Of a stretch of DNA of 64,000 nucleotides, positions 15,318 to 23,361 are shown in pieces. The position numbers were made by a program, and so were the translations under genes. Under the pieces are notes generated by a model, which did no database searches, had not been told where the DNA came from, and worked only from the letters and a program-made list of their open reading frames with translations. Source of the DNA: Nocardioides sp. JS614 (GTDB lineage Bacteria; Actinomycetota; Actinomycetes; Propionibacteriales; Nocardioidaceae); assembly GCF_000015265.1 (NCBI RefSeq), contig NC_008699.1:1798001-1862000 (forward strand), read 5' to 3'. The first letter of the stretch is position 1, and each line of letters begins with the position of its first letter.

Positions 15318-15814
15318 CAGAGCTCCAACCGGAAGGCGATCAGGTCGACACCCGGCACCGGCGACCAGTCCCGGTCGGGGAGCCGGCGGAAGCCGAGCCG
15401 CTCGTAGGCGCGGTGTGCGGCTCGCATCTCGTCCAGGCTCGAGAGCACGATCGCGTTCGAGCCGAGCTCGCGGAAGCGGTCCACGACCAGCTGCAGCAGC
15501 GCCTCGCCGACGCCGCGGCGCTGCGCGGCCGGGTCGACCGCGAGCATCCGGAACTCGCCCTCGCCCGGTCGTCCGATCTCGCGCCACGGGGAGCCTTCGA
15601 GCGCGATCGTCACGGTCCCGACGACCGACCCGTCGAGCTCGGCGACCCAGAGCTCGGCCTCGCGGTCCCGGGCCGCGGCATCGCCCAGCTTGTGCGTGTA
15701 AGGGTCCTCGGGGCCGAGGGTGAACTCGGTGTACGCCGCGACCGTGACGTCGCCCGCCGTCGCCAGGTCGCCGGGCTGGGCGCGGCGGACGACGACGTCG
15801 GCCGGCTCAGACAC
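15317..15814 (-). CDS. GNAT family N-acetyltransferase
   Basis: 165 residues, GTG start. The GNAT acetyl-CoA loop is AAQRRGVGEALLQLVVDRF, preceded by the beta-4 strand EFRMLAVDP and followed by RAYERLGFRRLPD. The acceptor substrate cannot be assigned. It overlaps the downstream thioesterase by 1 nt and the upstream TPP enzyme by 8 nt, making a three-gene operon. Confidence 0.9.
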   Translation of the reverse strand: MSEPADVVVRRAQPGDLATAGDVTVAAYTEFTLGPEDPYTHKLGDAAARDREAELWVAELDGSVVGTVTIALEGSPWREIGRPGEGEFRMLAVDPAAQRRGVGEALLQLVVDRFRELGSNAIVLSSLDEMRAAHRAYERLGFRRLPDRDWSPVPGVDLIAFRLEL

Positions 15815-17462
15815 CGAAGCTGTTCCGCGGGTAGGTCGCGGTGACGTCGGTGATGACGTTGACCAGGTAGGGCACCCCGGAGGCGAACGCGCGGTCCAGC
15901 GCCGGGCCGACCTCGCGGGGGTCGGTGACCGTCTCGCCGGCGCCGCCGAGCGCGCGGACCACCTGGTCGTACGCCGTACGGGGCGCGAGGTCGGCGATCA
16001 CGTCGTACCCGTAGAGCATCTGCATCGGGCCCTTCTCCAGGCCCCAGGCGGAGTTGTTGCCCATCACCATGACCACCGGCAGGTGGTGGCGCACCAGAGT
16101 GTCCACGTCCATCAGCGAGAAGCCCGCCGCCCCGTCGCCGAGCAGCAGCACCACCTGCGCCGAGGGCCGGGCCAGCCGGGCGGCGATCGCCGCCCCCAGG
16201 CCGGCGCCGAGACAGCCGTACGGGCCCGGGTCGAGCCAGCCGCCGGGGCGCTTGGGCTCGACGAACTTGCCCGCGAAGCTGACGAAGTCACCGCCGTCGC
16301 CGATCACGACCGCGTCCTCGGCGAGCCGGGGGACCAGGTCGCCGTAGATCCGGGCCGGGTGGATCGGGTCCGCCTCGGCGCCGAGCAGCGCGGCGTCCCG
16401 CTCGACCGCCGCGGCGACCGCTGCCCCGAGATCGCCGACCCAGCCGGACCAGTCCGGCCGCCGCACGACCTGCTCCATGGCGGCGAGCAGCCCGTCGAAG
16501 ACGCTGGACAGGTCGCCGGAGACCGAGGCCGCGAGCGCCGCGTGACCGGAGAGCTGACCGGGGGAGTCGGCGACGTGCACGACCTGGGCCGGCGTGGCGC
16601 CGTCCGCGCCGCCGAAGATGCCGTATCCGAGCCGGAAGTCCAGCGGCGTGCCGACGACCACGACCAGGTCGCTGCCGCCGAGGGCCTGGCCGCGGGCCTT
16701 GGTGACCAGCAGCGGGTGGCCGCCGGGGACGACGCCGCGGCCCATGCCGTTGGTGATCGTCGGGATGCCGACGGCCTCGACGAAGCGCAGCGCGGCCTCC
16801 TCGGCGCGGTCGGCCCACACGTCGGTGCCCAGGATCAGCACCGGTCGCGCGGCGGCGGCCAGGAGCTCGGCGACCTCGGTGATCGCATCGGAGTCCGGCT
16901 CGGCGCCGCGGGGCGCGGTCACGTCCGGGAGCGGCCCGCCGGCGCTGTTGAACAGCTCGTCCATCGGCACGTCCACGAACACCGGGCCGCGGTGCGGAGA
17001 GCCGGCGGTGACGAAGGCTTGGTGCATGCCGCCAAGCACTTCGCCCGCGGTCGGGATCGTGCGCGCCAGCTTCGAGACCGGCGCGAGGATCGGAGGCTGG
17101 TCGAGCTCCTGGAGGGCGCCGGTGCCCCAGCGGCCCTGCGGGGCGCGGCCGCCGACGACGACCATCGGCGACCCGGCGAACTGTGCCTGCGCGACCGCGC
17201 TGAGCCCGTTGGTCACGCCGGGACCCGCGGTGAGCACCGCGAGACCGGGGACTCGGGTCAGCTTGCCGGTCGCCTCGGCGGCGAACGCGGCGGTCTGCTC
17301 GTGGCGTACGTCGAGCAGCCGCAGCGGCGTCGCCGACTTCACGGCGCCGTCGTACAGCGGGAAGACGTGCGCGCCGGACAGGGTGAACATGGTCTCGACC
17401 CCGTGGGCCTGTGCGACCGCGACCGCGAGCTCGCCGGCGTGGCCGTTCACTTCCGTGGACAT
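15807..17462 (-). CDS. Thiamine-diphosphate enzyme, acetolactate synthase-like
   Basis: 551 residues with three TPP-enzyme domains. The PYR domain has the catalytic Glu in RHEQTAAFAAEA and TAGPGVTNGLSAVA. A central Rossmann-like domain follows. The PP domain has the metal/TPP motif GDGAAGFSLMDVDTLVRHHLPVVMVMGNN. Annotated homologues are called acetolactate synthase, but without a regulatory subunit nearby it may not serve branched-chain synthesis; an oxalyl-CoA or glyoxylate-type carboligase role is possible. Confidence 0.85.
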   Translation of the reverse strand: MSTEVNGHAGELAVAVAQAHGVETMFTLSGAHVFPLYDGAVKSATPLRLLDVRHEQTAAFAAEATGKLTRVPGLAVLTAGPGVTNGLSAVAQAQFAGSPMVVVGGRAPQGRWGTGALQELDQPPILAPVSKLARTIPTAGEVLGGMHQAFVTAGSPHRGPVFVDVPMDELFNSAGGPLPDVTAPRGAEPDSDAITEVAELLAAAARPVLILGTDVWADRAEEAALRFVEAVGIPTITNGMGRGVVPGGHPLLVTKARGQALGGSDLVVVVGTPLDFRLGYGIFGGADGATPAQVVHVADSPGQLSGHAALAASVSGDLSSVFDGLLAAMEQVVRRPDWSGWVGDLGAAVAAAVERDAALLGAEADPIHPARIYGDLVPRLAEDAVVIGDGGDFVSFAGKFVEPKRPGGWLDPGPYGCLGAGLGAAIAARLARPSAQVVLLLGDGAAGFSLMDVDTLVRHHLPVVMVMGNNSAWGLEKGPMQMLYGYDVIADLAPRTAYDQVVRALGGAGETVTDPREVGPALDRAFASGVPYLVNVITDVTATYPRNSFGV

Positions 17463-17472
17463 GCTGCGAAGG

Positions 17473-18324
17473 TTACTCACCCGTAGGTGCGAGGTACGCG
17501 GCGTTGGTGGACTTGAGCGCGTCGAGCACCACCAGGAGCAGGTCGGAGCGGACCTGCGGGGGCCGCGAGCCCAACGAGAGCTGGAGGTACAGGGCGCGCA
17601 GGAAGGCCTCGGTGTTGCCACCCACGAGGTAGGGGTCACGGTCGTCGTACGACGAGCGGGTGCCGGCCGCGACGGCGAGCCGGGCGATCCAGGGCTCGAG
17701 CACGCGCAACGGGACGACGTTGCGCCGCAGCACGTTCATGGTCGCGAACGCGAGCCGGTCCGGCTCGCCGGTCGTGAACACCCGGTCGACCGGCAGCAGC
17801 ACTCGGTCGGCGACCACGTCGAGGAGCACCGTCAGCTCGGGGGTGGCCAGGTGGGGTGAGCTCGCCAGGATCGCGAGGGCGTCGGCGCCGTGCGCGACCG
17901 CGTGCGCCCAGCCCTTGCCGGGCACGTACCCGCGCAGGTCACGCTCCCGCAGCAGCCAGGTGGCGAGGCGGTCGCCCCACTCGAGGATCTTCCCGCCGGG
18001 CAGCAGCGGGCGCCGGTTGTCGCGGGCGACGCACTCACCCAGGACGAGCGCGGAGAAGCTGCGCCGGAACACCGTGTCAGTGCCCTGCTCGCCGAGCCCG
18101 ACCCCCAGGCCGACCGCCATGCCGTCGCCCAGCCCACCCAGGAGGTCGTCGTAGACACCTCGGTCGATCCACGTGGTGAGCGTCGGATAGGCGGTGCCGT
18201 CCCGCAGCGCGGGGTCGGGGTCGCCGAGCATGCGTGTGAGTTCGGCGGTCAGGTCGTCGAGCGGCCGGTCGGACGGGACCGCGAGCCCGTCTGCGTGCAC
18301 CTGTCGCCAGTATGACCCGGACAT
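17473..18324 (-). CDS. DUF2785 family protein
   Basis: 283 residues, soluble and helical, with VPSDRPLDDLTAELTRMLGD near the N-terminus and GWAHAVAHGADALAIL in the centre, features of DUF2785, a family of unknown function. The ATG at 18324 lies 7 nt after a CAGGAT hexamer, favouring it over the ATG at 18333. Divergent from pdtaS. Confidence 0.82.
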   Translation of the reverse strand: MSGSYWRQVHADGLAVPSDRPLDDLTAELTRMLGDPDPALRDGTAYPTLTTWIDRGVYDDLLGGLGDGMAVGLGVGLGEQGTDTVFRRSFSALVLGECVARDNRRPLLPGGKILEWGDRLATWLLRERDLRGYVPGKGWAHAVAHGADALAILASSPHLATPELTVLLDVVADRVLLPVDRVFTTGEPDRLAFATMNVLRRNVVPLRVLEPWIARLAVAAGTRSSYDDRDPYLVGGNTEAFLRALYLQLSLGSRPPQVRSDLLLVVLDALKSTNAAYLAPTGE

Positions 18325-18331
18325 AGGGGCC

Positions 18332-18337
18332 ATCCTG
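18332..18337 (-). promoter_or_regulatory. -10 hexamer (CAGGAT) of the DUF2785 gene
   Basis: CAGGAT on the minus strand, 7 nt before the ATG at 18324. Confidence 0.4.
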
Positions 18338-18378
18338 CCAAAGGTCGGGCCCAGGTCCAGCGGCGGTCCACTCCCGCC

Positions 18379-18384
18379 TACGCT
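18379..18384 (+). promoter_or_regulatory. -10 hexamer (TACGCT) of pdtaS
   Basis: TACGCT, 7 nt before the GTG at 18392; leaderless geometry. Confidence 0.45.
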
Positions 18385-18391
18385 TGCGAGC

Positions 18392-19867
18392 GTGCCGACC
18401 CTCTCCGAGCTGGTCCGCAGCCACACCGACCTGGACGACCAGGACGTCGCGTGGCTCCAGCTGCTGCAGGCCGACTGGCAGATCGTCGCGGACCTGTCCT
18501 TCGCCGATCTGGTGCTGTGGCTGCCCGACCACGAGGGCAAGGGGTTCTGGGCGGCCGGGCAGATGCGGCCCACCACCGGCCCCACGGCGTACGTCGACGA
18601 CGTGATCGGCACGTTCGTGCCGGTGGGCCGACGGCCGCTGATCGACGCGGCGTACACCCACGGTCGGCTGGTCCGCGAGGGCGACCCCGAGTGGCGCGAC
18701 GACGTCCCGGTGCGGGTCGAGACGATCCCGGTCCGCCGCGCAGGGCGGGTGATCGCGGTCGTGGCCCGCAACACCAACCTGCTCGGCGTCCGCACCCCCA
18801 GCCGGCTGGAGCTGTCCTACCTGCAGACCGCGGCGGACCTGACCCAGATGATCGCGAACGGCTTCTTCCCCACGACCGGGCAGCGCAGCGACCACGCCGA
18901 CTCACCGCGGGTCGGTGACGGGTTCCTCCGGGTCACCGCCGCCGGGCGGGTCGAGTACGCGAGCCCGAACGCGCTCTCCGTCTACCGCCGTCTCGGGCTC
19001 TCGGGTGACCTGGCGGGCGTCTCGCTCGCCGACCTGACCCGTGACCTGGTCCCGCCGCGCCGGCGGCCGGACGAGGAGACGCTGAGCGCCGTGCTGGGCG
19101 GGCGTGCCTACCGCGACACCGAGATCGGCACCGACACGGTGTCCTTGATCGTGCGGGCGATCCCGCTGCGCCCGCAGGGGGAGCACATCGGTGCGGTGAT
19201 CCTGGTCCGCGACGTCACCGACCTCCGGCGGCGAGACCGTGAGCTGATCACCAAGGATGCGACGATCCGCGAGATCCACCACCGGGTGAAGAACAACCTG
19301 CAGACGGTCGCGGCGCTGCTGCGGCTGCAGGCCCGGCGGATGGACTCCGAGTCGGCGCGGCTGGCGCTCGAGGAGGCCGTGCGCCGGGTCGGGTCGATCG
19401 CGATCGTGCACGAGACGCTGAGCCAGGCCGTCGAGGAGCAGGTCGACTTCGACGACATCTTGGACCCGCTCGGCCGGATGGTCACCGACGTGAGTGCCCT
19501 GGGCAGCAGGGTGCGGGTGGTCCGGGACGGTTCGTTCGGGATCCTGCCCTCGGAGACGGCGACCGCGCTGGCGATGGTGCTGACCGAGGTCTTGCAGAAC
19601 GCGGTCGAGCACGGGTACGACGGCGCCGACCCGGACGTCACCGGCGAGCTCCGGATCACCGTGCGGCGGCTGGTCGGTCGGCTGCACGTGCGCATCGACG
19701 ACGACGGCTGCGGCCTGCCGCCCGGCTTCGACCTGGACGCCTCGACGAACCTGGGTCTCTCGATCGTCCGCACGCTCGTGGAGTCCGAGCTCGGCGGTCA
19801 GCTGGAGCTGGGTCCGAGACCGGACGGGACCGGCACGCGGGCCGCCCTGGACATCCCGCTGGACTAG
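18392..19867 (+). CDS. pdtaS: Sensor histidine kinase PdtaS
   Basis: 491 residues, close to the 501 of M. tuberculosis PdtaS (Rv3220c). Domains: GAF (about 1-150), PAS (about 175-285) and an HWE/HisKA_2 kinase whose phosphoacceptor motif is IREIHHRVKNNLQTVAALLRLQ; the ATPase has LTEVLQNAVEHGY, DDDGCGLPPGF and NLGLSIVRTLV. No membrane segments, so a cytosolic sensor. Its partner PdtaR is an antiterminator-type response regulator encoded elsewhere. Adjacent convergent whiB1 reproduces the mycobacterial arrangement. Confidence 0.94.
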   Translation: MPTLSELVRSHTDLDDQDVAWLQLLQADWQIVADLSFADLVLWLPDHEGKGFWAAGQMRPTTGPTAYVDDVIGTFVPVGRRPLIDAAYTHGRLVREGDPEWRDDVPVRVETIPVRRAGRVIAVVARNTNLLGVRTPSRLELSYLQTAADLTQMIANGFFPTTGQRSDHADSPRVGDGFLRVTAAGRVEYASPNALSVYRRLGLSGDLAGVSLADLTRDLVPPRRRPDEETLSAVLGGRAYRDTEIGTDTVSLIVRAIPLRPQGEHIGAVILVRDVTDLRRRDRELITKDATIREIHHRVKNNLQTVAALLRLQARRMDSESARLALEEAVRRVGSIAIVHETLSQAVEEQVDFDDILDPLGRMVTDVSALGSRVRVVRDGSFGILPSETATALAMVLTEVLQNAVEHGYDGADPDVTGELRITVRRLVGRLHVRIDDDGCGLPPGFDLDASTNLGLSIVRTLVESELGGQLELGPRPDGTGTRAALDIPLD

Positions 19868-19885
19868 ATGACCAAGTTCATCTAG
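19864..19885 (+). terminator. Stem-loop overlapping the pdtaS stop codon
   Basis: CTAGATGA (19864-19871) and TCATCTAG (19878-19885) form a perfect 8-bp stem around a 6-nt loop, overlapping the pdtaS TAG. Confidence 0.5.
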
Positions 19886-19894
19886 CCGCGCCTC

Positions 19895-19931
19895 GCTCGA
19901 CCACCGTCAGCGGATCCGCCGACGCGTCTCC
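19895..19931 (+). repeat. Dispersed intergenic repeat, partial copy C
   Basis: GCTCGACCACCGTCAGCGG followed by a GACGCGTCTCC ending matches the core of copies A and B with a few changes. It lies between pdtaS and whiB1. Confidence 0.6.
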
Positions 19932-19933
19932 GG

Positions 19934-20185
19934 TCAGGCCGTGCGGACCCGCGCTCGTGCGTTGCGGCGCTTCAGAGCGCGCCGCTCGTCCTCGCTGAGA
20001 CCGCCCCACACGCCGTGGTCCTGCCCGGCCTCGAGCGCCCACGCCAGACACTGCTCGCGCACCTCACATCGACGACACACCTGCTTGGCCTCCTCGATCT
20101 GGAGGATGGCCGGACCGGTGTTGCCGATCGGGAAGAACAGCTCAGGGTCCTCGTCGAGGCAAGCCGAACGGTGGCGCCAATCCAT
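19934..20185 (-). CDS. whiB1: Iron-sulfur transcriptional regulator WhiB1
   Basis: 83 residues. The four cluster ligands fall at Cys9, Cys37, Cys40 and Cys46, the same numbers as in M. tuberculosis WhiB1, followed by the HGVWGGLSEDERRALKRRN turn and basic DNA-binding tail. WhiB1 carries a nitric-oxide-sensitive 4Fe-4S cluster and binds the primary sigma factor. A GAGGGAT ribosome site precedes the ATG. Its neighbours pdtaS and the 132-aa membrane protein match the Rv3217c-Rv3220c region. Confidence 0.95.
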   Translation of the reverse strand: MDWRHRSACLDEDPELFFPIGNTGPAILQIEEAKQVCRRCEVREQCLAWALEAGQDHGVWGGLSEDERRALKRRNARARVRTA

Positions 20186-20269
20186 GGCTGGGAGATCCCT
20201 CTTTCCTACAAGTCATCGTGCAGGTCAGGGGCAGACAAGACCTGCGGTGCCGTGATCGGGCACAGCGAA

Positions 20270-20283
20270 GTGAACGCATTCAC
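20270..20283. promoter_or_regulatory. CRP-like site GTGA-N6-TCAC upstream of whiB1
   Basis: GTGAACGCATTCAC fits the TGTGA-N6-TCACA CRP consensus core. It lies 85 nt upstream of the whiB1 ATG. In M. tuberculosis whiB1 is controlled by the CRP homologue Rv3676, so the site is plausible by analogy. Confidence 0.55.
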
Positions 20284-20399
20284 GAGCGCCCACCAAGGGT
20301 GGCAATCTTTGGACCGTTAAACAAGCCCTGTCGGCGGTCGGATTCGTCACAGCAGTCACGTGCGTGCCAGGCCGATCCTCGATCACCTGGGCCTTCTTC

Positions 20400-20405
20400 T
20401 AGGCT
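20400..20405 (+). promoter_or_regulatory. -10 hexamer (TAGGCT) of the 132-aa membrane protein gene
   Basis: TAGGCT, 6 nt before the GTG at 20412; leaderless geometry. Confidence 0.5.
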
Positions 20406-20411
20406 CCCTGC

Positions 20412-20810
20412 GTGACTGTACGCCGACCGGCCAAACCCGCCCCCCTGGTCGTCGCCGCCTCGCTGGTGGCGATCGAGGCCCTGTTCCTGCTCGGGTACGC
20501 CGTCCTGGAGCTGTTCAGCGTCTCCTCGGGCCGGGTCGCCGTCGCGGTCACGACGAGCGCCTTCTTCGCGGCCTACGGCGCCGTGCTGCTGTTCTGTGCC
20601 CGCGAGGTCACCCGCGGCCGGTCCTGGGCCCGCAGCCCGATCGTGCTCGCCCAGCTGATCCAGCTCGGCGTGGCCTGGAGCTTCCGCGGCGGGGACACCA
20701 CGCCGGTGGCCGTCGCACTGGCGGTGGTCGCCGTCGTCGTGCTCGCGGGCCTGCTCGCGCCATCCAGCGTTGACGCCCTGGCCGACGACCGGATCGAGGA
20801 CCGGGACTGA
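20412..20810 (+). CDS. Small integral membrane protein (Rv3217c-like position)
   Basis: 132 residues, GTG start. Four hydrophobic helices (about 10-32, 42-62, 75-90, 97-116) separated by short Arg-rich loops (CAREVTRGRSWARSPI). No catalytic motif is visible and no function is known. Its position beside whiB1 matches the conserved membrane protein Rv3217c. The C-terminus is acidic. Confidence 0.8.
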   Translation: MTVRRPAKPAPLVVAASLVAIEALFLLGYAVLELFSVSSGRVAVAVTTSAFFAAYGAVLLFCAREVTRGRSWARSPIVLAQLIQLGVAWSFRGGDTTPVAVALAVVAVVVLAGLLAPSSVDALADDRIEDRD

Positions 20811-20820
20811 CGCGACCGGC

Positions 20821-21633
20821 TCAGCTCGTCTCCTCCAGGGAGACCCGGAGCTGCTCGAGGGTCCGGTTGAGCAGGCGGGAGACGTGCATCTGCGAGACGC
20901 CGATCTCCTCGGCGATCTGCGACTGGGTCATGTTCTTGAAGAAGCGCAGCAGCAGGATCTTCTTCTCCCGCGGCTCCAGCCGGTCCAGCAGCGGCTTGAG
21001 CGACTCCCGGATCTCGACGTGCTCCAGCCCTTCGTCGTCGACCCCGATCGCGTCGAGCATGCTCGCGGTGTTGTCGTCGCCGTCGTCGGTGGCGTCCAGG
21101 GACAGCGTGGAGTAGGCGTTGCTCGACTCGATGCCCTCGACGATCTCCTCGACGGTGCAGCCGATGGCGCCCGCGAGCTCGCGCGGCGTCGGCGACCGGC
21201 CCAGCGACTGGGTCAGCTCGGCCGACGCCGTGCTGATCTGCATGCGCAGCTCCTGGAGCCGCCGCGGCACCCGGATCGCCCAGCCCTTGTCGCGGAAGTA
21301 GCGTTTGATCTCCCCGATGATCGTCGGGGTCGCATAGGTCGAGAACTCCACACCGCGGTCGGCGTCGAAGCGGTCGACGGACTTGATCAGCCCGATCGTG
21401 CCCACCTGGACGAGGTCCTCCAGCGGCTCGCCGCGGTTGCGGAAGCGGCGCGCACAGTGCTCGACCAGCGGCAGGTGCAGGTGCACCAGTCCCTCGCGGG
21501 CCGCGTCCCGGCGGGCCGCCGGTGCGCCGTCGTCGCGCAGCATCGCGAACAGCTCCGCACTGCGCAGGCGCGTGAGCTCGACGCCGGTCGGCGCGTCCGG
21601 ATCCGCGTCGCCGTCCCCCGTGACAGCGAACAT
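20821..21633 (-). CDS. sigF: Stress sigma factor of the SigF/SigB family
   Basis: 270 residues with regions 2 to 4 intact: region 2 EDLVQVGTIGLIKSVDRFDADRGVEFSTYATPTIIGEIKRYFRDKG, region 3 VPRRLQELR and region 4 RLEPREKKILLLRFFKNMTQSQIAEEIGVSQMHVSRLL. This is the group-3 general-stress sigma type. It is preceded by its presumed anti-sigma kinase gene with a 1-nt gap, the standard rsbW-sigF operon. Confidence 0.92.
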   Translation of the reverse strand: MFAVTGDGDADPDAPTGVELTRLRSAELFAMLRDDGAPAARRDAAREGLVHLHLPLVEHCARRFRNRGEPLEDLVQVGTIGLIKSVDRFDADRGVEFSTYATPTIIGEIKRYFRDKGWAIRVPRRLQELRMQISTASAELTQSLGRSPTPRELAGAIGCTVEEIVEGIESSNAYSTLSLDATDDGDDNTASMLDAIGVDDEGLEHVEIRESLKPLLDRLEPREKKILLLRFFKNMTQSQIAEEIGVSQMHVSRLLNRTLEQLRVSLEETS

Positions 21634-21634
21634 G

Positions 21635-22066
21635 TCAGATCCCGCCTCCCGGGAGGCCCGACTCCATGCTCACCGTGATCGAGAAGATGCCGTTCGAGGC
21701 CTCCGCGGACGCGCTGCTCGCCAAGGTGGTGAGCACCTGCCAGGCGAAGCTGTCCTGGTCGGGGGTGACCGCCTGGTCGACCGGGACACTGATCTGCACG
21801 GTGAGCTCGCCGGGTCGCAGGTAGAACCGGCAGGTCAGGTCCGACTCCGGGCGCGCCTCGGGAAGCACCATCGCGCTCGCCTCGCCGACCGCGATCCGCA
21901 GGTCCTCGATGTCGTCGATGGGGAAGTCCAGACGCGCCGCCAGGCCGGCGGTCGTGGTGCGCAGCACGGACGCGTACGCGCTGTCCGCCGGCAGCCGCAG
22001 CTCGACATCGGCTCGTCCACCGTCGTGGCTCGTCGCGGAGCCGGTCTGTGCGCCGATCGAAGCCAT
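21635..22066 (-). CDS. rsbW: Anti-sigma factor RsbW-like, GHKL fold
   Basis: 143 residues. LRIAVGEASAMVLPEA corresponds to the N-box of the GHKL ATPase fold of RsbW/SpoIIAB-type proteins. The later G-box is weak, so kinase activity is uncertain, as in several actinobacterial RsbW homologues. It should bind and silence the adjacent SigF, with release controlled by anti-anti-sigma proteins and SpoIIE-type phosphatases. Start after a GAAGGA ribosome site. Confidence 0.87.
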   Translation of the reverse strand: MASIGAQTGSATSHDGGRADVELRLPADSAYASVLRTTTAGLAARLDFPIDDIEDLRIAVGEASAMVLPEARPESDLTCRFYLRPGELTVQISVPVDQAVTPDQDSFAWQVLTTLASSASAEASNGIFSITVSMESGLPGGGI

Positions 22067-22145
22067 CTGGTCGTCCTTCGCGATGTGGAGACGGAGCGGT
22101 GCCGGTCCGAGCCGGGACCGCGGGCCCGACCCTCGGGCCGAAGAC

Positions 22146-22194
22146 TAGTGGGGACCGGCCTCCGGGTGTCGTACCCGGTGGCCGGTCCCCACTA
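22146..22194 (-). terminator. Long two-part hairpin between rsbW and the mobile element
   Basis: TAGTGGGGACCGGCC (22146-22160) pairs perfectly with 22180-22194; inside it, CCGGGT (22162-22167) pairs with ACCCGG (22173-22178). It is 70 nt beyond the left att copy, in the place where the sodN terminator would have been before the element inserted. Alternatively it is a 5' element upstream of rsbW. Confidence 0.6.
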
Positions 22195-22263
22195 AACGAA
22201 TGGCAACTCCCACAGTCGGCTCGGTGCCGGCCGACTCGGCGTCGGGAGCGGGGAGCCGTCGCG

Positions 22264-22282
22264 TCAGGCCTTCTTGGTCTCC
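22264..22282. repeat. att direct repeat, left copy
   Basis: Exact 19-bp duplicate of the sodN 3' end. On the minus strand it still encodes ETKKA-stop after unrelated element sequence, so it is an attachment-site remnant and not a gene. Confidence 0.9.
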
Positions 22283-22614
22283 TTGTGGGCCACGCTCGAC
22301 GGCGATCGATGGTCAACGCCGACAAACGGGGGTTGACCTGCAGAAACGCGTTGGCAGCATTGGGACGCAATTGGACCTTCTGCGGACTCATTGCGGACAG
22401 CGTCGCTGCGTCGACGCGGACTTCCATGTGCGCACGGTTCGCGTCGTCCGACCTGGAACTCGGTGACACGTCTCGCGAGTTCCATGGGCCCGTCGGCGCG
22501 GCGCTACGACGTAGCCACCCGTCGAGCAGTCGCGGTGCCTTCCGGACCTCGTGTTGCCCGAGCGTTGCCCAAGTCTCCTCTGCCCGGGTCGGTGTGGCCG
22601 AGCGGGTCCCATCG
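22283..22614. other. Non-coding left end of the element
   Basis: About 330 bp between the left att copy and the ATPase stop codon. Short open frames on both strands lack ribosome sites or plausible composition. Probably contains integrase arm sites. Confidence 0.5.
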
Positions 22615-23361
22615 TCACTGCGGCTGGAGCCGTCCGTCTCGAAGGTGGATAGCGTGGTCGCAACGGGCGGCGAGGGCGGGGTCGTGGGTCGCGATCAGCA
22701 GCGTGGTCTGGAAGGTGTCGCGCAGGTTGAACAGGAGCTGGAGGATCTCCTCACCGGTGTGGGTGTCGAGGCTGCCGGTCGGCTCGTCGGCCAGGACGAT
22801 GCGGGGATGATTGATCAGTGCCCGGGCGATCGCCACGCGCTGTTGCTGTCCGCCGGACAGCTTGGTGGCTGGTGAGCTCTCCCTTCCAGCGAGTCCGACG
22901 GCGTCGAGGAGCTCCTCGGCGCGCGTCTTGGTCATCGCGCGTTCCTGGCGGCTCATTCGCTGCGGAATGAGGGGCACGGTCACGTTGTCGAGCACCGAGA
23001 GTGTGGGGAGCAGATGGAATCGCTGGAACACGAAGCCGATGCTTCGGCGATATCGGGCGAGCTCCCGCGGGGTCAGGCTGGTGATGGTCTGGTCGTGGAC
23101 GACAATGGTGCCGTCGTCTGGCGTGTCAAGGGCACCGATGAGGTGCAGCAAGGTCGACTTCCCCGAGCCTGACGGGCCGGTCAGCGAGGTCGCGGCGCCG
23201 CTTGGGATGTCGACATCGATGCCGTCAGCGGCCACGACGTCTGCGTCTAGGGTGCGGAAGGTCTTGCGTACGCCGCGCACGCTGATCGCGACGTCATCGC
23301 GGTGCTCGACGACCGCAACCGCCTCGAGATCGTCGCGATCGTCTGGGTTGGTGTTCCTCAT
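22615..23361 (-). CDS. MacB/LolD-type ABC transporter ATPase
   Basis: 248 residues with Walker A GPSGSGKST, Q-loop FVFQRFHLLPTLSVLDNV, signature KLSGGQQQRVAIARAL, Walker B IVLADEPTG and the H-loop THD. This is the LolD/MacB family that works with FtsX-like permeases, often in mechanotransmission, export or peptide resistance. It overlaps the permease by 4 nt and is last in the operon. A role in immunity to, or release of, the cluster's peptide is inferred from context only. Confidence 0.92.
   Translation of the reverse strand: MRNTNPDDRDDLEAVAVVEHRDDVAISVRGVRKTFRTLDADVVAADGIDVDIPSGAATSLTGPSGSGKSTLLHLIGALDTPDDGTIVVHDQTITSLTPRELARYRRSIGFVFQRFHLLPTLSVLDNVTVPLIPQRMSRQERAMTKTRAEELLDAVGLAGRESSPATKLSGGQQQRVAIARALINHPRIVLADEPTGSLDTHTGEEILQLLFNLRDTFQTTLLIATHDPALAARCDHAIHLRDGRLQPQ

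Noticed and set aside
22200..22466. 88-codon plus-strand frame crossing the left att copy
   Set aside because: No ribosome site or recognisable features; crosses an integration junction.
22264..22485. 73-codon minus-strand frame ending ETKKA at the left att copy
   Set aside because: The ending is just the duplicated sodN tail; the upstream part has no similarity and belongs to element DNA.
22590..22625. GTGGCCGAGCGGG, similar to a Ser/Leu tRNA D-arm, near the left element end
   Set aside because: No acceptor, anticodon or T-arm can be folded around it.
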